A stretch of 64,000 nt of DNA from Rhodococcus coprophilus NBRC 100603 (GTDB taxonomy: Bacteria > Actinomycetota > Actinomycetes > Mycobacteriales > Mycobacteriaceae), in the NCBI RefSeq assembly GCF_001895045.1, contig NZ_BDAM01000009.1, positions 124,001 to 188,000 of the forward strand, written 5' to 3'. The translations under genes and the position numbers were made by a program. The notes under the pieces were generated by a model. It saw only the letters and a program-made list of their open reading frames with translations. It searched no databases and was not told the origin of the DNA. Positions 33,827-43,658 of this stretch are shown piece by piece. The number at the start of each line of letters is the position of its first letter. Position 1 is the first letter of the stretch.

Positions 33827-34219
33827 GTGAAACGGAACAAAGACGCCGAGGACAAGTTCGACGACGAGAACTTCCCTGCGTACAGCATGGGACGCGCCGC
33901 CGAAATCCTCGGTGTCACCCAAGCTTTCCTCCGAAGCCTCGACACCGCGAACCTGGTCAACCCGATGCGATCGGAGGGTGGCCACCGGCGGTACTCCCGC
34001 TACCAGCTCCGCATGGCAGCGCGGGCCAGGGAACTCGTCGATCAGGGGACCGCGCTCGACGCCGCCTGCCGGATCATCATTCTGGAAGACCAACTCACCG
34101 AAGCGTTACGCATCAACGAGCAGCTCCGCCAGGGCAAACCGGGGTCCCCGCAAGGCCCGGCCGCGCAGCCGGATCGGGCCGGCGGCACTCCGAACCCGGA
34201 CAACGATTCTCCCGGGTGA
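33827..34219 (+). CDS. MerR-family transcriptional regulator
   Basis: A 130-residue MerR-type protein if started at the GTG giving VKRNKDAED; a frame from a GTG at 33740 would translate through the strong hairpin and add 29 unlikely residues. The winged helix-turn-helix is YSMGRAAEILGVTQAFLRSL near residue 20, then GGHRRYSRYQLRMAARAREL. A coiled-coil-like helix (IIILEDQLTEALRINEQL) follows, then a Pro/Gly-rich tail. No effector domain or metal-binding Cys is present. The start is uncertain because the ribosome site is far. It may be regulated by the RNA element upstream. Confidence 0.7.
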   Translation: MKRNKDAEDKFDDENFPAYSMGRAAEILGVTQAFLRSLDTANLVNPMRSEGGHRRYSRYQLRMAARARELVDQGTALDAACRIIILEDQLTEALRINEQLRQGKPGSPQGPAAQPDRAGGTPNPDNDSPG

Positions 34220-34226
34220 GCGGGCG

Positions 34227-34409
34227 TCAGCAGCACCGAGCACCGGGGTTCGCGTCGGCGTCGGCGTGACGAGCACGCCAATACTCGCGTTCGCTCGGGA
34301 CGCGGCAACCCGGGTGGTTTCTGCGGTGCCACTCGGCGTATCGGGCGTAGTCGTGGTCTCCCATCAGGGCGCCGACCCACCACCACACTCGTCGCAGCGC
34401 GGCGGTCAC
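34227..34409 (-). CDS. YbdD/DUF466 small protein partner of CstA
   Basis: A 60-residue protein with a GTG start that overlaps the cstA stop (GTGA). The sequence RRVWWWVGALMGDHDYARYAEW and a later HRRNHPGC fit the short YbdD/YjiX family always found after CstA. It is thought to be needed for CstA/BtsT pyruvate uptake, possibly linking the carrier to metabolism. Short and Trp-rich; no membrane helix is obvious. Confidence 0.85.
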   Translation of the reverse strand: MTAALRRVWWWVGALMGDHDYARYAEWHRRNHPGCRVPSEREYWRARHADADANPGARCC

Positions 34410-36736
34410 GGCGCATCGCTCTTCTCTTGGGTTTGCCGACGGGCGGCGTCGTCCCTGCTGGTCGCCGCACCCGGAGCCCGGACCTTGCCGGACGCGATCA
34501 ATTCGTCCCATTCCTTCTGCAATTCACGCTCGGCGGGAGTCGGGACGAAGCCTGCAGGAGCGAAGATCCGGGACGGGACCTCCGGAGATTCCGTCGTCGG
34601 AAGACCACCCGCGCGCACCGCCCGAACACAGACGACGAGGCCGGCCGCGACCACCACGAGCACCAATCCCGCGAACACGATCGACAACGTGCCCTGGATG
34701 AACGTGTTTCGGATGACGGCGTCGATCTCGTCGATGCCGTCCGCCGATCCGAACGCGGTGGCACCCGAGTTCTTCGCATCGACGAAGGCCCTGTGCTGCG
34801 CCCAGTACCCCACCGCGCGGTCGGAGGAGAAGATCTTCTGCCACGATGCGGTCATCGTCACGATGAGGTCCCATAGCAGCGGAACGCCGGGAATCCACGC
34901 CCACTTGAACATTCCCTTCTTCACGACGATGGCGAGGACGACCGTAAGAGCGATCGCCGCCAGCAACTGGTTGGCGATGCCGAAGAGCGGGAAGAGGGTA
35001 TTGATGCCGCCGAGCGGGTCGGTGACGCCCATGAGCAGGATCGCGCCCCACGCAGCGACAACCACGAGAGAGCAGAACCACGCACCGGGCCGCCACGACG
35101 GATCCTTGAACCGGTGGGCCGGACCGCCGAAGTTGCCGAGCGAGTCCGAGAGCATGAAGCGCGCGACACGCGTACCCGCGTCGACCGTCGTGAGGATGAA
35201 CAGCGCCTCGAACATGATCGCGAAGTGGTACCAGAACGACTTGAGGGCGTCGCCACCGAACAGGTCGCTGAGTACCTGGGACATCCCGAACGCGAGGGTG
35301 GGGGCACCACCGGTACGCGAAATGATGCTGTCCTCGCCCACGGCGGCGGCAGCCCCGGATATCTGTTCGGGGGTGATGTCCGGTGCCGGCAGACCGAGTC
35401 CGTTCACGTACGCGGCGGCGGTCTCCGGAGTTCCCCCGGTGAGAACAGCCGGCGCGTTGAGCGCGAAATAGAGGTGCTGGTCGATGATGCACGCGGTGAC
35501 CAGAGCCATGATCGCGACGAACGATTCGGTGAGCATCCCGCCGTACCCGATCAGCCGGGTCTGCTTCTCCTTCTCGAGCATCTTCGGCGTCGTTCCCGAC
35601 GAGATGAGGGCGTGGAAGCCTGACAGCGCGCCACACGCGATGGTGATGAACAGAAACGGGAACAGCGATCCGGCGAAGGCGGGGCCGTTCCCGGCGATCG
35701 CGAAGGAGGACACGGCCGGCATCCGGATATCGGGGCGGGCGACGAGGATGCCGATCGCGAGCAACGCGATGGTTCCGACCTTCATGAAGGTCGAGAGGTA
35801 GTCGCGGGGCGCCAGCAGCAACCACACCGGGAGCACCGAAGCAGCGAACCCGTAGGCGATCATCAGCCATGCGATCGTCACCGGTGAGAGCGTGAACCAC
35901 TCTGTGCCCCAACTTGTCTCGGCAACCCATCCTCCGGCGATGATCGCCAGCAGCAACAGCGCCACACCGATCAACGACACCTCGGCGACCTTGCCGGGCC
36001 TGAGGAAGCGCAGGTACACACCCATGAACAGGGCGATCGGGATCGTCATCGCGATGGAGAACAAGCCCCACGGGCTCTGGGCCAGAGCATTGACCACCAC
36101 CAGCGCCAGCACCGCGATGAGGATGATCATGATGACGAAAACCGCGATGAGAGCGGCGGTTCCGCCCACCACACCCAGTTCCTCCCGCGCCATCTGCCCC
36201 AGGCTGCGGCCGCGGCGACGCGTCGAGATCGACAGCACGAGGAAGTCCTGGACGGCGCCCGCGAAGACCACGCCCACGATGATCCAGATCGTGCCCGGCA
36301 GGTAGCCCATCTGCGCGGCGAGGACCGGCCCGACGAGCGGCCCGGCGCCGGCTATCGCGGCGAAGTGGTGACCGAACAGGACCCGTCGGTCCGTCGGCAT
36401 GTAGTCCTTGCCGTTCTCGAGGATCTCCGCCGGGGTGGCACGATCGTCGCGCGGTTGCACGATCTTTCGCTCGATGAACTTGGCGTAGAACCGGTATGCG
36501 ATCAGATAGGTGCACACCGCCGCGATGACGAACCAGACCGCGTTGATGTTCTCCCCGCGCACGAACGCGATCATCGACCAGGCGACTGCACCCACGACCG
36601 CCAGGAGCACGAACACGATGCGGGTGGTGAGCGACATCGGGGTCCGGTCGATGACGCCTACGGGTGGCAGATCCGGATCCGTACGGAGGTACTCGACGTA
36701 CTCACGATTGGGCGGCGACGACTGCTCGACGGCCAT
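34406..36736 (-). CDS. cstA: Carbon starvation protein A, pyruvate/peptide transporter
   Basis: A 776-residue polytopic protein of the CstA/BtsT family with about 16-18 hydrophobic segments. Recognisable blocks include the LFGHHFAAIAGAGPLVGPVLAAQMG region near residue 120 (cited as GHHFAAIAGAGPLVGP), GFHALISSGTTPKML near 375 and LFPLFGIANQLLAAIALT near 575. CstA takes up pyruvate or peptides during carbon limitation. The long cytoplasmic C-terminus is charged. Co-translated with ybdD. It is not steroid-specific, but pyruvate and propionyl/acetyl units are products of the steroid routes. Confidence 0.9.
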   Translation of the reverse strand: MAVEQSSPPNREYVEYLRTDPDLPPVGVIDRTPMSLTTRIVFVLLAVVGAVAWSMIAFVRGENINAVWFVIAAVCTYLIAYRFYAKFIERKIVQPRDDRATPAEILENGKDYMPTDRRVLFGHHFAAIAGAGPLVGPVLAAQMGYLPGTIWIIVGVVFAGAVQDFLVLSISTRRRGRSLGQMAREELGVVGGTAALIAVFVIMIILIAVLALVVVNALAQSPWGLFSIAMTIPIALFMGVYLRFLRPGKVAEVSLIGVALLLLAIIAGGWVAETSWGTEWFTLSPVTIAWLMIAYGFAASVLPVWLLLAPRDYLSTFMKVGTIALLAIGILVARPDIRMPAVSSFAIAGNGPAFAGSLFPFLFITIACGALSGFHALISSGTTPKMLEKEKQTRLIGYGGMLTESFVAIMALVTACIIDQHLYFALNAPAVLTGGTPETAAAYVNGLGLPAPDITPEQISGAAAAVGEDSIISRTGGAPTLAFGMSQVLSDLFGGDALKSFWYHFAIMFEALFILTTVDAGTRVARFMLSDSLGNFGGPAHRFKDPSWRPGAWFCSLVVVAAWGAILLMGVTDPLGGINTLFPLFGIANQLLAAIALTVVLAIVVKKGMFKWAWIPGVPLLWDLIVTMTASWQKIFSSDRAVGYWAQHRAFVDAKNSGATAFGSADGIDEIDAVIRNTFIQGTLSIVFAGLVLVVVAAGLVVCVRAVRAGGLPTTESPEVPSRIFAPAGFVPTPAERELQKEWDELIASGKVRAPGAATSRDDAARRQTQEKSDAP

Positions 36737-36917
36737 TTCGGCTCCTCACCGGATCGGCGCGGGACCGTCGCGCGCCGCTGCGGTGGTCCGCGTCGTCGCG
36801 CACGGTGCTGGCCTGGGTCACGGTACCCGCGCGACCCCGGTGGGGACCTCGGAAATGGACCGAATGAGAGGTTCCGTTTTGCGGTCGGCCCGAGCGTCGT
36901 CGTGGCCGCGAAGAGCG

Positions 36918-37187
36918 TCAGCCGCGGGCGGCTATCCGTGCACGCACCTCGGGGCGCCGTAGCGGCGGGACCGTGCGGGGTGGTTGTCTCCGCTCCGGCA
37001 GCGACGCGAGCAACCTGGTGGTCGTCGCGGCGACCTCGGCGACGGCCTGCTCGAACGGCTCCCGGGTGGCGTCGGACAGAGACTGGATTCCGGTGACCTT
37101 GCGGACGTACTGCCGGGCGGCCGCCTCGATTTCCTCAGCGGTCGCTGCCGGTTCGAGTCCGCGCAGCTCGGTGATGTTCCGGCACAT
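36918..37187 (-). CDS. DUF2277 family protein
   Basis: An 89-residue protein starting MCRNITELRGLEPAATAEEI, the signature of the small DUF2277 family of actinobacteria. It has one N-terminal Cys and a helical AARQYVRKVTGIQSLS segment. Its function is unknown. It is single, 181 bases from cstA, and ends in an Arg-rich tail. A start further upstream in frame is possible but lacks similarity. Confidence 0.75.
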   Translation of the reverse strand: MCRNITELRGLEPAATAEEIEAAARQYVRKVTGIQSLSDATREPFEQAVAEVAATTTRLLASLPERRQPPRTVPPLRRPEVRARIAARG

Positions 37188-37259
37188 GATTCGAGGGTAG
37201 ACCCGCGGGCCGGACATCGCACCGGACGCGACTTACCCGACCACCGCAGTGCCCCGGAC

Positions 37260-37326
37260 ACCACCGTGCCCGCGGCGCGATCGTCCGGGCAGTAACCGGA
37301 ACGGAACGCACCGCGGGCACGGTGGT
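37260..37326. terminator. Long-loop hairpin downstream of fadA6
   Basis: A 16-bp perfect inverted repeat (ACCACCGTGCCCGCGG with CCGCGGGCACGGTGGT) around 35 bases lies 22 bases after the fadA6 stop on the minus strand. Probable terminator of the fadE30-ipdF-kstR2-fadA6 run. Confidence 0.65.
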
Positions 37327-37347
37327 CTTGCGTGGTGGTACCGAGCG

Positions 37348-38496
37348 TCAGAGCCGCTCGATGATCGTGACGTTGGCGGTGCCGCCCCCTTCACAGATGG
37401 TGAGCAGGCCGTAACGGCCGCCGATACGCTCGAGTTCGTTGAGCAGCGTCGACATCAGCTTGGTGCCGGTCGCGCCGAGGGGGTGGCCGAGCGCGATGGC
37501 GCCACCGTTGACGTTGACCTTGGCGGGATCGGCGCCGATCTCCTTGATCCACGCCAGCACGACCGGTGCGAACGCCTCGTTGATCTCGATCAGATCGATG
37601 TCGTCGATCGTCAGACCGGCCTTCTCGAGCGCGTGCTGCGTGGCCGGGATCGGCGCGGTCAGCATGTAGATCGGATCGTCACCGCGGGCACTGAGGTGGT
37701 GGATCCGGGCACGGGGCTTCAGGTTGTACTTCTTCACGGCCTCGTCGGACGCGAGGAGGACGGCGGACGCACCGTCGGAGATCTGGCTCGCGACAGCCGC
37801 GGTGATCCGCCCACCCTCGACGAGCGGCTGCAGCGACGCCATCTTCTCGAGGCTCGTCTCACGCGGGCCCTCGTCGACGGTGGCGTCGCCGAGCGGCACG
37901 GTCTCGTTGTCGAAGCGACCGGCAGCGATCGCGGCCTTGGCGCGCTCGTGGCTCTGCAGCGCCCACTGCTCGAGTTCCTCACGGCTGATGTCCCACTTCT
38001 CGGCGATCATCTCGGCGCCCTTGAACTGGGAGACCTCGTCGCTGCCGTAGCGCTCGGTCCAGCCCTTCGAACCACCGAACGGGGTGTCGAACCCGTACTG
38101 CTGACCCGCGGTCATCGCCGACGAGATCGGGATCTGCGACATGTTCTGGACGCCGCCCGCGATGATGAGGTCGGCGGTGTTGCTCAGGATCGCCTGAGCA
38201 CCGAAGTGCAGGGCCTGCTGGCTCGACCCGCACTGGCGGTCGACGGTCACGCCGGGCACGTGCTGCGGGTAGCCCGCGGCCAGCCACGCGGTGCGGGCGA
38301 TGTTGCCGGCCTGACCACCGATGGCGTCGACGCAGCCGAACACGACGTCGTCGACGTCACCGGGGTCGATGCCGGTGCGCTCGACGACGGCCTTGATGAC
38401 GTGCGCGCCGAGATCGGCCGGATGCACGCCGGACAGGCCGCCCTTCTTCTTGCCGATCGGGGTGCGTACCGCGTCGACGATGTAGGCCTCGGTCAT
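37348..38496 (-). CDS. fadA6: FadA6, thiolase of HIP degradation
   Basis: A 382-residue thiolase closely matching M. tuberculosis FadA6 throughout, for example [35 protein letters not shown] (nucleophile Cys near residue 91), [18 protein letters not shown] and the ending [15 protein letters not shown] with the second Cys. FadA6 performs thiolytic steps on the ring-opened HIP CoA esters. It overlaps kstR2 by ATGA, as in M. tuberculosis where fadA6 and kstR2 are also adjacent. Confidence 0.93.
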   Translation of the reverse strand: MTEAYIVDAVRTPIGKKKGGLSGVHPADLGAHVIKAVVERTGIDPGDVDDVVFGCVDAIGGQAGNIARTAWLAAGYPQHVPGVTVDRQCGSSQQALHFGAQAILSNTADLIIAGGVQNMSQIPISSAMTAGQQYGFDTPFGGSKGWTERYGSDEVSQFKGAEMIAEKWDISREELEQWALQSHERAKAAIAAGRFDNETVPLGDATVDEGPRETSLEKMASLQPLVEGGRITAAVASQISDGASAVLLASDEAVKKYNLKPRARIHHLSARGDDPIYMLTAPIPATQHALEKAGLTIDDIDLIEINEAFAPVVLAWIKEIGADPAKVNVNGGAIALGHPLGATGTKLMSTLLNELERIGGRYGLLTICEGGGTANVTIIERL

Positions 38497-39116
38497 GATT
38501 GCTCCTTATGCAGATCCGGGTTCGACAGTCCGTCGAGCACGATGGAAAGGTATTGCTGTGCAACTTGTTCTGCGGTGAGGGCGCCGCCCGGGCGATACCA
38601 GCGCACCGCGACCCACACGGTGTCGCGGACGAACCGGAAGACGAGTTCGACGTCGATATCGGGACGGAACGTACCGTCGGCGACGCCGCGCTCGAGTACA
38701 CCGACCCACAGTTCCCGGAATTCGGTGTTGCGTTCGCCGATGTACGCGAAGCGCTCGCCCTCGAGGTGCTTGGCCTCGTCCTGGTAGATGGCGACCGCCG
38801 AATGCGACCTGTCGATCGAGTCGTACGACGTGGTCACCAGCGCTTCGAGAGTCGCGCGGGAATCGAGTCCCGACGCGACGATCTTGCGATAGCGGTCGAA
38901 CAGGTAGTCGAGGAACCCACGCAGGATCTCGTCGACCATCGATTCCTTGGAGTCGAAGTGGTGGTAGAGGCTTCCCGAGAGAATCCCTGCCGCGTCGGCG
39001 ATGTCGCGCACGGTCGTCGCGCGGACGCCCCTCGAAGCGAAGAGATCGGCGGCAATGGCGAGCAGTTCGGCGCGGCGTCCGGACTTGCCGTTGCTGTCGT
39101 CGCGAGATGGAGTCAT
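38493..39116 (-). CDS. kstR2: KstR2, TetR-family repressor of the HIP regulon
   Basis: A 207-residue TetR protein. The DNA-binding segment GVRATTVRDIADAAGILSGSLYHHFDSK (residues about 29-56, cited in parts TTVRDIADAAGILSGS and LYHHFDSK) and the ligand-domain words AIYQDEAKHLEG, DTVWVAVRWYRPGG and AEQVAQQYLSIVLDG match M. tuberculosis KstR2. KstR2 is released from DNA by HIP-CoA. The two palindromes at 25031 and 41212 are its probable operators. It lies in one run with ipdF and fadA6 and is separated from ipdF by a hairpin. Confidence 0.93.
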   Translation of the reverse strand: MTPSRDDSNGKSGRRAELLAIAADLFASRGVRATTVRDIADAAGILSGSLYHHFDSKESMVDEILRGFLDYLFDRYRKIVASGLDSRATLEALVTTSYDSIDRSHSAVAIYQDEAKHLEGERFAYIGERNTEFRELWVGVLERGVADGTFRPDIDVELVFRFVRDTVWVAVRWYRPGGALTAEQVAQQYLSIVLDGLSNPDLHKEQS

Positions 39117-39136
39117 GGAGACATCCTTTCAAGCCG

Positions 39137-39171
39137 CCGTGCGCGGTCCCGGTCACGGGAGCCGCGCACGG
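39137..39171 (-). terminator. Intra-operon hairpin between ipdF and kstR2
   Basis: A 10-bp stem (CCGTGCGCGG with CCGCGCACGG) plus four inner pairs (TCCC/GGGA) lies in the 60-bp gap before kstR2. It may lower read-through so that repressor is made in smaller amount than the enzymes. Confidence 0.5.
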
Positions 39172-39176
39172 GCGAG

Positions 39177-39988
39177 TCAGGCGCGCTGCGAGGAGACGGA
39201 GACGACCTCGCCGGTCAGGTACGTGGTGTAGTCGCTCGCGAGCATCGCGATGGTTGCCGCGACCTCCCACACCTCCGCGGCGCGACCGAACGCTTCGCCT
39301 GCGGCGAGCTGGTCGAGCAGTTCCTCGCTGGTGACCTTCGCGAGGAACGCGTGCCGCGCGATGGACGGGGCGACGGCGTTGATCCGCACGCCGTATTCGG
39401 CGGCTTCGATCGCCGAGCACCGGGTCAGGGCCATGACGCCGGCTTTCGCCGCGGCGTAGTGCGCCTGCGAATGCTGGGCACGCCAGCCGAGCACCGACGC
39501 GTTGTTGACGAGCACGCCGCCGTGATCGACCGAGCGGAAGTAGCGCAGCGCAGCACGGGTGGCGCGGAAGGTGCTGGTGAGCGTGATGTCGAGGACGCGA
39601 TCCCACTGTTCGTCGGTCATGTCCACGACGGGGGTCTCGCCGCCGAGACCGGCGTTGTTGATCAGGACGTCGATGCGGCCGAGGCGATCGGCGGCACCGG
39701 CGATGAGCGCGTCGACCTGTTCGGTGGACGAGACGTCGCAGACGATCGACGCGACCTGCTGCTCGGGGAACTCAGCGGCGAGCTTGTCGGCGGCTTCCCC
39801 GAGACGGCGCTCGTGGAAGTCGGAGACCAGCACGTCGGCGCCTTCGAGCAGGGCGCGCCGCGCGGACGAGAAACCGATCCCGGTGCCGGCTGCGGCCGTG
39901 ACGACGACCTTCTTTCCCGCGAGCAGTCCGTGGCCCGGGGTTTCGACGGGCGCGGTGGCGAGCGGTGAAATGGCGCTGGGCGAAGTGG

Positions 39989-39992
<4 letters not shown>
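39177..39992 (-). CDS. ipdF: IpdF, short-chain dehydrogenase of HIP degradation
   Basis: A 271-residue SDR. The cofactor motif AAAGTGIGFSSARRA lies near residue 33, NNAGLGGET near 115, and the catalytic Ser, Tyr and Lys in NNASVLGWRAQHSQAHYAAAK (cited as NASVLGW and YAAAK). It sits between fadE30 and kstR2 as Rv3559c does in M. tuberculosis. IpdF oxidises or reduces the hydroxyl formed on the HIP-CoA side. The start is GTG, overlapping the fadE30 stop by GTGA, with GGAGG 8 bases before it. Confidence 0.9.
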
Positions 39993-41197
<1,205 letters not shown>

Positions 41198-41211
41198 GTC
41201 TGTACGATAAC

Positions 41212-41233
41212 CTACCAAGCAATTGCTAGGTAG
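41212..41233. promoter_or_regulatory. KstR2-type operator, fadE30/fadD3 divergent promoter
   Basis: A 22-bp near-perfect palindrome (arms CTACCAAGCAA and TTGCTAGGTAG, one mismatch) lies between the two starts, 14 bp from fadE30 and 8 bp from fadD3. Its core ACCAAGCAAT equals that of the site at 25031. Confidence 0.85.
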
Positions 41234-41241
41234 GGAGCTAC

Positions 41242-42789
41242 GTGAACACAACACCCGGAACCACGCCGGCCGCCCTCATCCGTGCCGTCGGCGAGCACGC
41301 GAACGGACTCGCCGTCGTCGACGGCGATACCCGTCTGACCTTCACCCGTCTACACGAGTACGTCCGGGACTTCGCTGCCGCACTCGTGGCCCGCGGATTC
41401 CGGCCGGGCGACCGCGCCGCCATCTGGTCCCCCAATACATTCCACTGGGAGATTGCTGCTCTGGGGGTGCACTGGGCGGGCGGCGTCGTCGTTCCCGTCA
41501 ACACCCGCTACACGGGCAGCGAAGCCGCCGACATCGTCGAACGCGTGAATGCGGCGGCCCTCGTCGTCGCAGGGGAATTCCTCGGCAGCGACCGGTACAC
41601 CCAGTTGCAGCAGGCAGCACCCGATCTCGCCGTACCCACGGTCGTGCGGGTCCCGCTGGGCGGGAACGACACTCCGTCCTCGGACGTCTTCGACTGGGAG
41701 GATTTCCTCGCCCTGGCGACGGACGACCTGCGCGCCGAGGCCGATGCACGCGCAGCAGCGGTGCAGCCCGACGACGTGGCCGACATCCTCTTCACCTCCG
41801 GCACCACCGGCCGCAGCAAGGGCGTGCTCAGTGCCCACCGTCAGACCATCGGGGTCGCCGACGCCTGGGGCGACTGTGCGGAGTTGTCGCCCGCCGACAA
41901 CTACCTGATCATCAATCCGTTCTTCCACAGCTTCGGATACAAGGCCGGTTTCGCCGCGGCCCTTCTCAAGGGCTCCACGGTGGTGCCGATGGCGGTGTTC
42001 GACACCGAGAAGGTCATGGAGATCGTGTCGCGGGAGAGCATCAGCGTGCTCCCGGGCGCACCGACGATCTACCAGTCGATCCTCGATCACCCCCGCCGCG
42101 ACGAGTACGACATGTCCACGCTTCGCATCGCGATCACCGGGGCGGCGCCGGTGCCCGTCGCACTGGTCGAGCGCATGCAGCGCGAACTCAGCTTCGATGC
42201 CGTGCTCACCGCGTACGGGCAGACCGAAGCCGTGGTCGCCACGATGTGCCGGACCGACGACGACCCCGTCACGGTCTCCAACTCCTCGGGCCGCGCCACC
42301 GCCGGGTTCGAGGTGCGCATCGGCGACAAGGACGAGATCCTGCTCCGCGGACCCAACGTGATGCTCGGCTACCTCGACGACCCCGAGGCCACCGCCGCCA
42401 CCATCGACGCCGACGGATGGCTCCACACCGGTGACGTGGGAACCCTGGACGACCGGGGTTATCTCGCCATCACCGACCGGCTCAAGGACATGTACATCAG
42501 CGGCGGATTCAACGTGTACCCCGCGGAGGTCGAATCGGCTCTGCTGCGCGTCCCGGGTGTGCACGAGGTCGCGGTGATCGGTGTGCCCGACACGCGCATG
42601 GGCGAGGTCGGAAGGGCCTTCGTCGTCCCACTGGACGGTCATCGCCCCACGGAGGGCGACATCATCGCGTATGCCAAAGAGAAGCTCGCCAATTTCAAGG
42701 TTCCGCGGTCGGTCCGGTTCGTGGACACGCTGCCCCGAAACCCGTCCGGCAAAGTACTGAAAAACGTTTTGCGTGAGGAGAAGTCATGA
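41242..42789 (+). CDS. fadD3: FadD3, HIP-CoA ligase
   Basis: A 515-residue adenylate-forming ligase. FTSGTTGRSKGVLSAHRQT (near residue 191) is the P-loop; GYLDDPEATAATIDADGWLH and TGDVGTLDDRGYLAITDR are A6-A7; GKVLKNVL holds the catalytic lysine region. The match to M. tuberculosis FadD3 runs end to end (AIWSPNTFHWEIAALGVHWA part). It activates HIP to HIP-CoA, the entry step and the inducer for KstR2. GTG start with GGGAG upstream; the stop overlaps the next ATG. Confidence 0.93.
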   Translation: MNTTPGTTPAALIRAVGEHANGLAVVDGDTRLTFTRLHEYVRDFAAALVARGFRPGDRAAIWSPNTFHWEIAALGVHWAGGVVVPVNTRYTGSEAADIVERVNAAALVVAGEFLGSDRYTQLQQAAPDLAVPTVVRVPLGGNDTPSSDVFDWEDFLALATDDLRAEADARAAAVQPDDVADILFTSGTTGRSKGVLSAHRQTIGVADAWGDCAELSPADNYLIINPFFHSFGYKAGFAAALLKGSTVVPMAVFDTEKVMEIVSRESISVLPGAPTIYQSILDHPRRDEYDMSTLRIAITGAAPVPVALVERMQRELSFDAVLTAYGQTEAVVATMCRTDDDPVTVSNSSGRATAGFEVRIGDKDEILLRGPNVMLGYLDDPEATAATIDADGWLHTGDVGTLDDRGYLAITDRLKDMYISGGFNVYPAEVESALLRVPGVHEVAVIGVPDTRMGEVGRAFVVPLDGHRPTEGDIIAYAKEKLANFKVPRSVRFVDTLPRNPSGKVLKNVLREEKS

Positions 42790-43658
42790 CCGTCCCGTTC
42801 GAGCCCGACGTCGTCACCTACGAGGTGCGCGACGGCGTCGCGATCGTCACTCTCAACCGTCCCGACTACCGCAATGCGCAGAACTCGGTCATGACGTACG
42901 CACTCGACGCCGCATTCGAGAAGGCGGTCGAGGACGACGAGGTGAAGGTGATCGTGCTCGCCGGCAACGGCAAGCACTTCTCCGCGGGTCACGATCTCGG
43001 CACGCCCGGCCGCGACCACCACGTGCACTACGACAACAAGGCCGTCATGTGGTGGGACCACGTGGACAAGGTCGGCGGCGACCAGCGTTACGCACGCGAG
43101 ATGGAGGTCTACCTGGGGATGTGCCGTCGCTGGCGTGAGATCCCCAAGCCGACCATCGCCTCCGTCCAGGGCGCATGCATCGCCGGTGGCCTCATGCTGG
43201 CATGGGTGTGCGACCTGATCGTCGCGTCCGAAGACGCCTTCTTCTCCGATCCGGTCGTGCGCATGGGCATTCCCGGCGTCGAGTACTTCGCGCACCCGTG
43301 GATTCTGGGAACGCGGTTCGCCAAGGAGATCCTGTACACCGGCGACCGTTTCAGCGCACAGCGCGCATACGAGGTGGGCATGGTCAGCCGCGTGGTCACG
43401 CGCGAGAACCTCGAGTCCGAAACCCTCGCTCTCGCAGCACGTATCGCCGAGATGCCGCGGTTCGGCCTGGCTCTGACCAAGCGTGCGGTGAACCAGTGCG
43501 AGGACCAGATGGGCATGCGCAACGGGATGGATTCCGTATTCGGACTGCATCACTTCGCGCACGCGCACAACGCCGAGGTGGGAACCGATTCCCTCGGCGG
43601 CATGAATGCCAAGTCGATGGCCGCGAGCGCGCGGCCCGCCCAGGAAGGGTCGAAGTAG
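42786..43658 (+). CDS. Enoyl-CoA hydratase/isomerase in the HIP operon
   Basis: A 290-residue crotonase-fold protein with VLAGNGKHFSAGHDLG near residue 58 and QGACIAGGLMLAWVCDL near 120. It is longer than usual because of an insertion (GRDHHVHYDNKAVMWWDHVD, residues about 75-95) after the first oxyanion loop. Overlaps fadD3 by ATGA and fadE31 by one base. It probably hydrates the FadE30 or a later enoyl-CoA product in HIP side-chain shortening. Its place after fadD3 recalls R. jostii RHA1. Confidence 0.85.
   Translation: MTVPFEPDVVTYEVRDGVAIVTLNRPDYRNAQNSVMTYALDAAFEKAVEDDEVKVIVLAGNGKHFSAGHDLGTPGRDHHVHYDNKAVMWWDHVDKVGGDQRYAREMEVYLGMCRRWREIPKPTIASVQGACIAGGLMLAWVCDLIVASEDAFFSDPVVRMGIPGVEYFAHPWILGTRFAKEILYTGDRFSAQRAYEVGMVSRVVTRENLESETLALAARIAEMPRFGLALTKRAVNQCEDQMGMRNGMDSVFGLHHFAHAHNAEVGTDSLGGMNAKSMAASARPAQEGSK

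Noticed and set aside
34524-36515. 663-codon minus-strand frame overlapping cstA in another phase
   Set aside because: Arg-rich shadow of cstA; the cstA frame shows the family motifs and membrane helices.
37205-37347. Possible small RNA in the gap before fadA6
   Set aside because: The large inverted repeat is explained as a long-loop terminator, and no promoter is visible.
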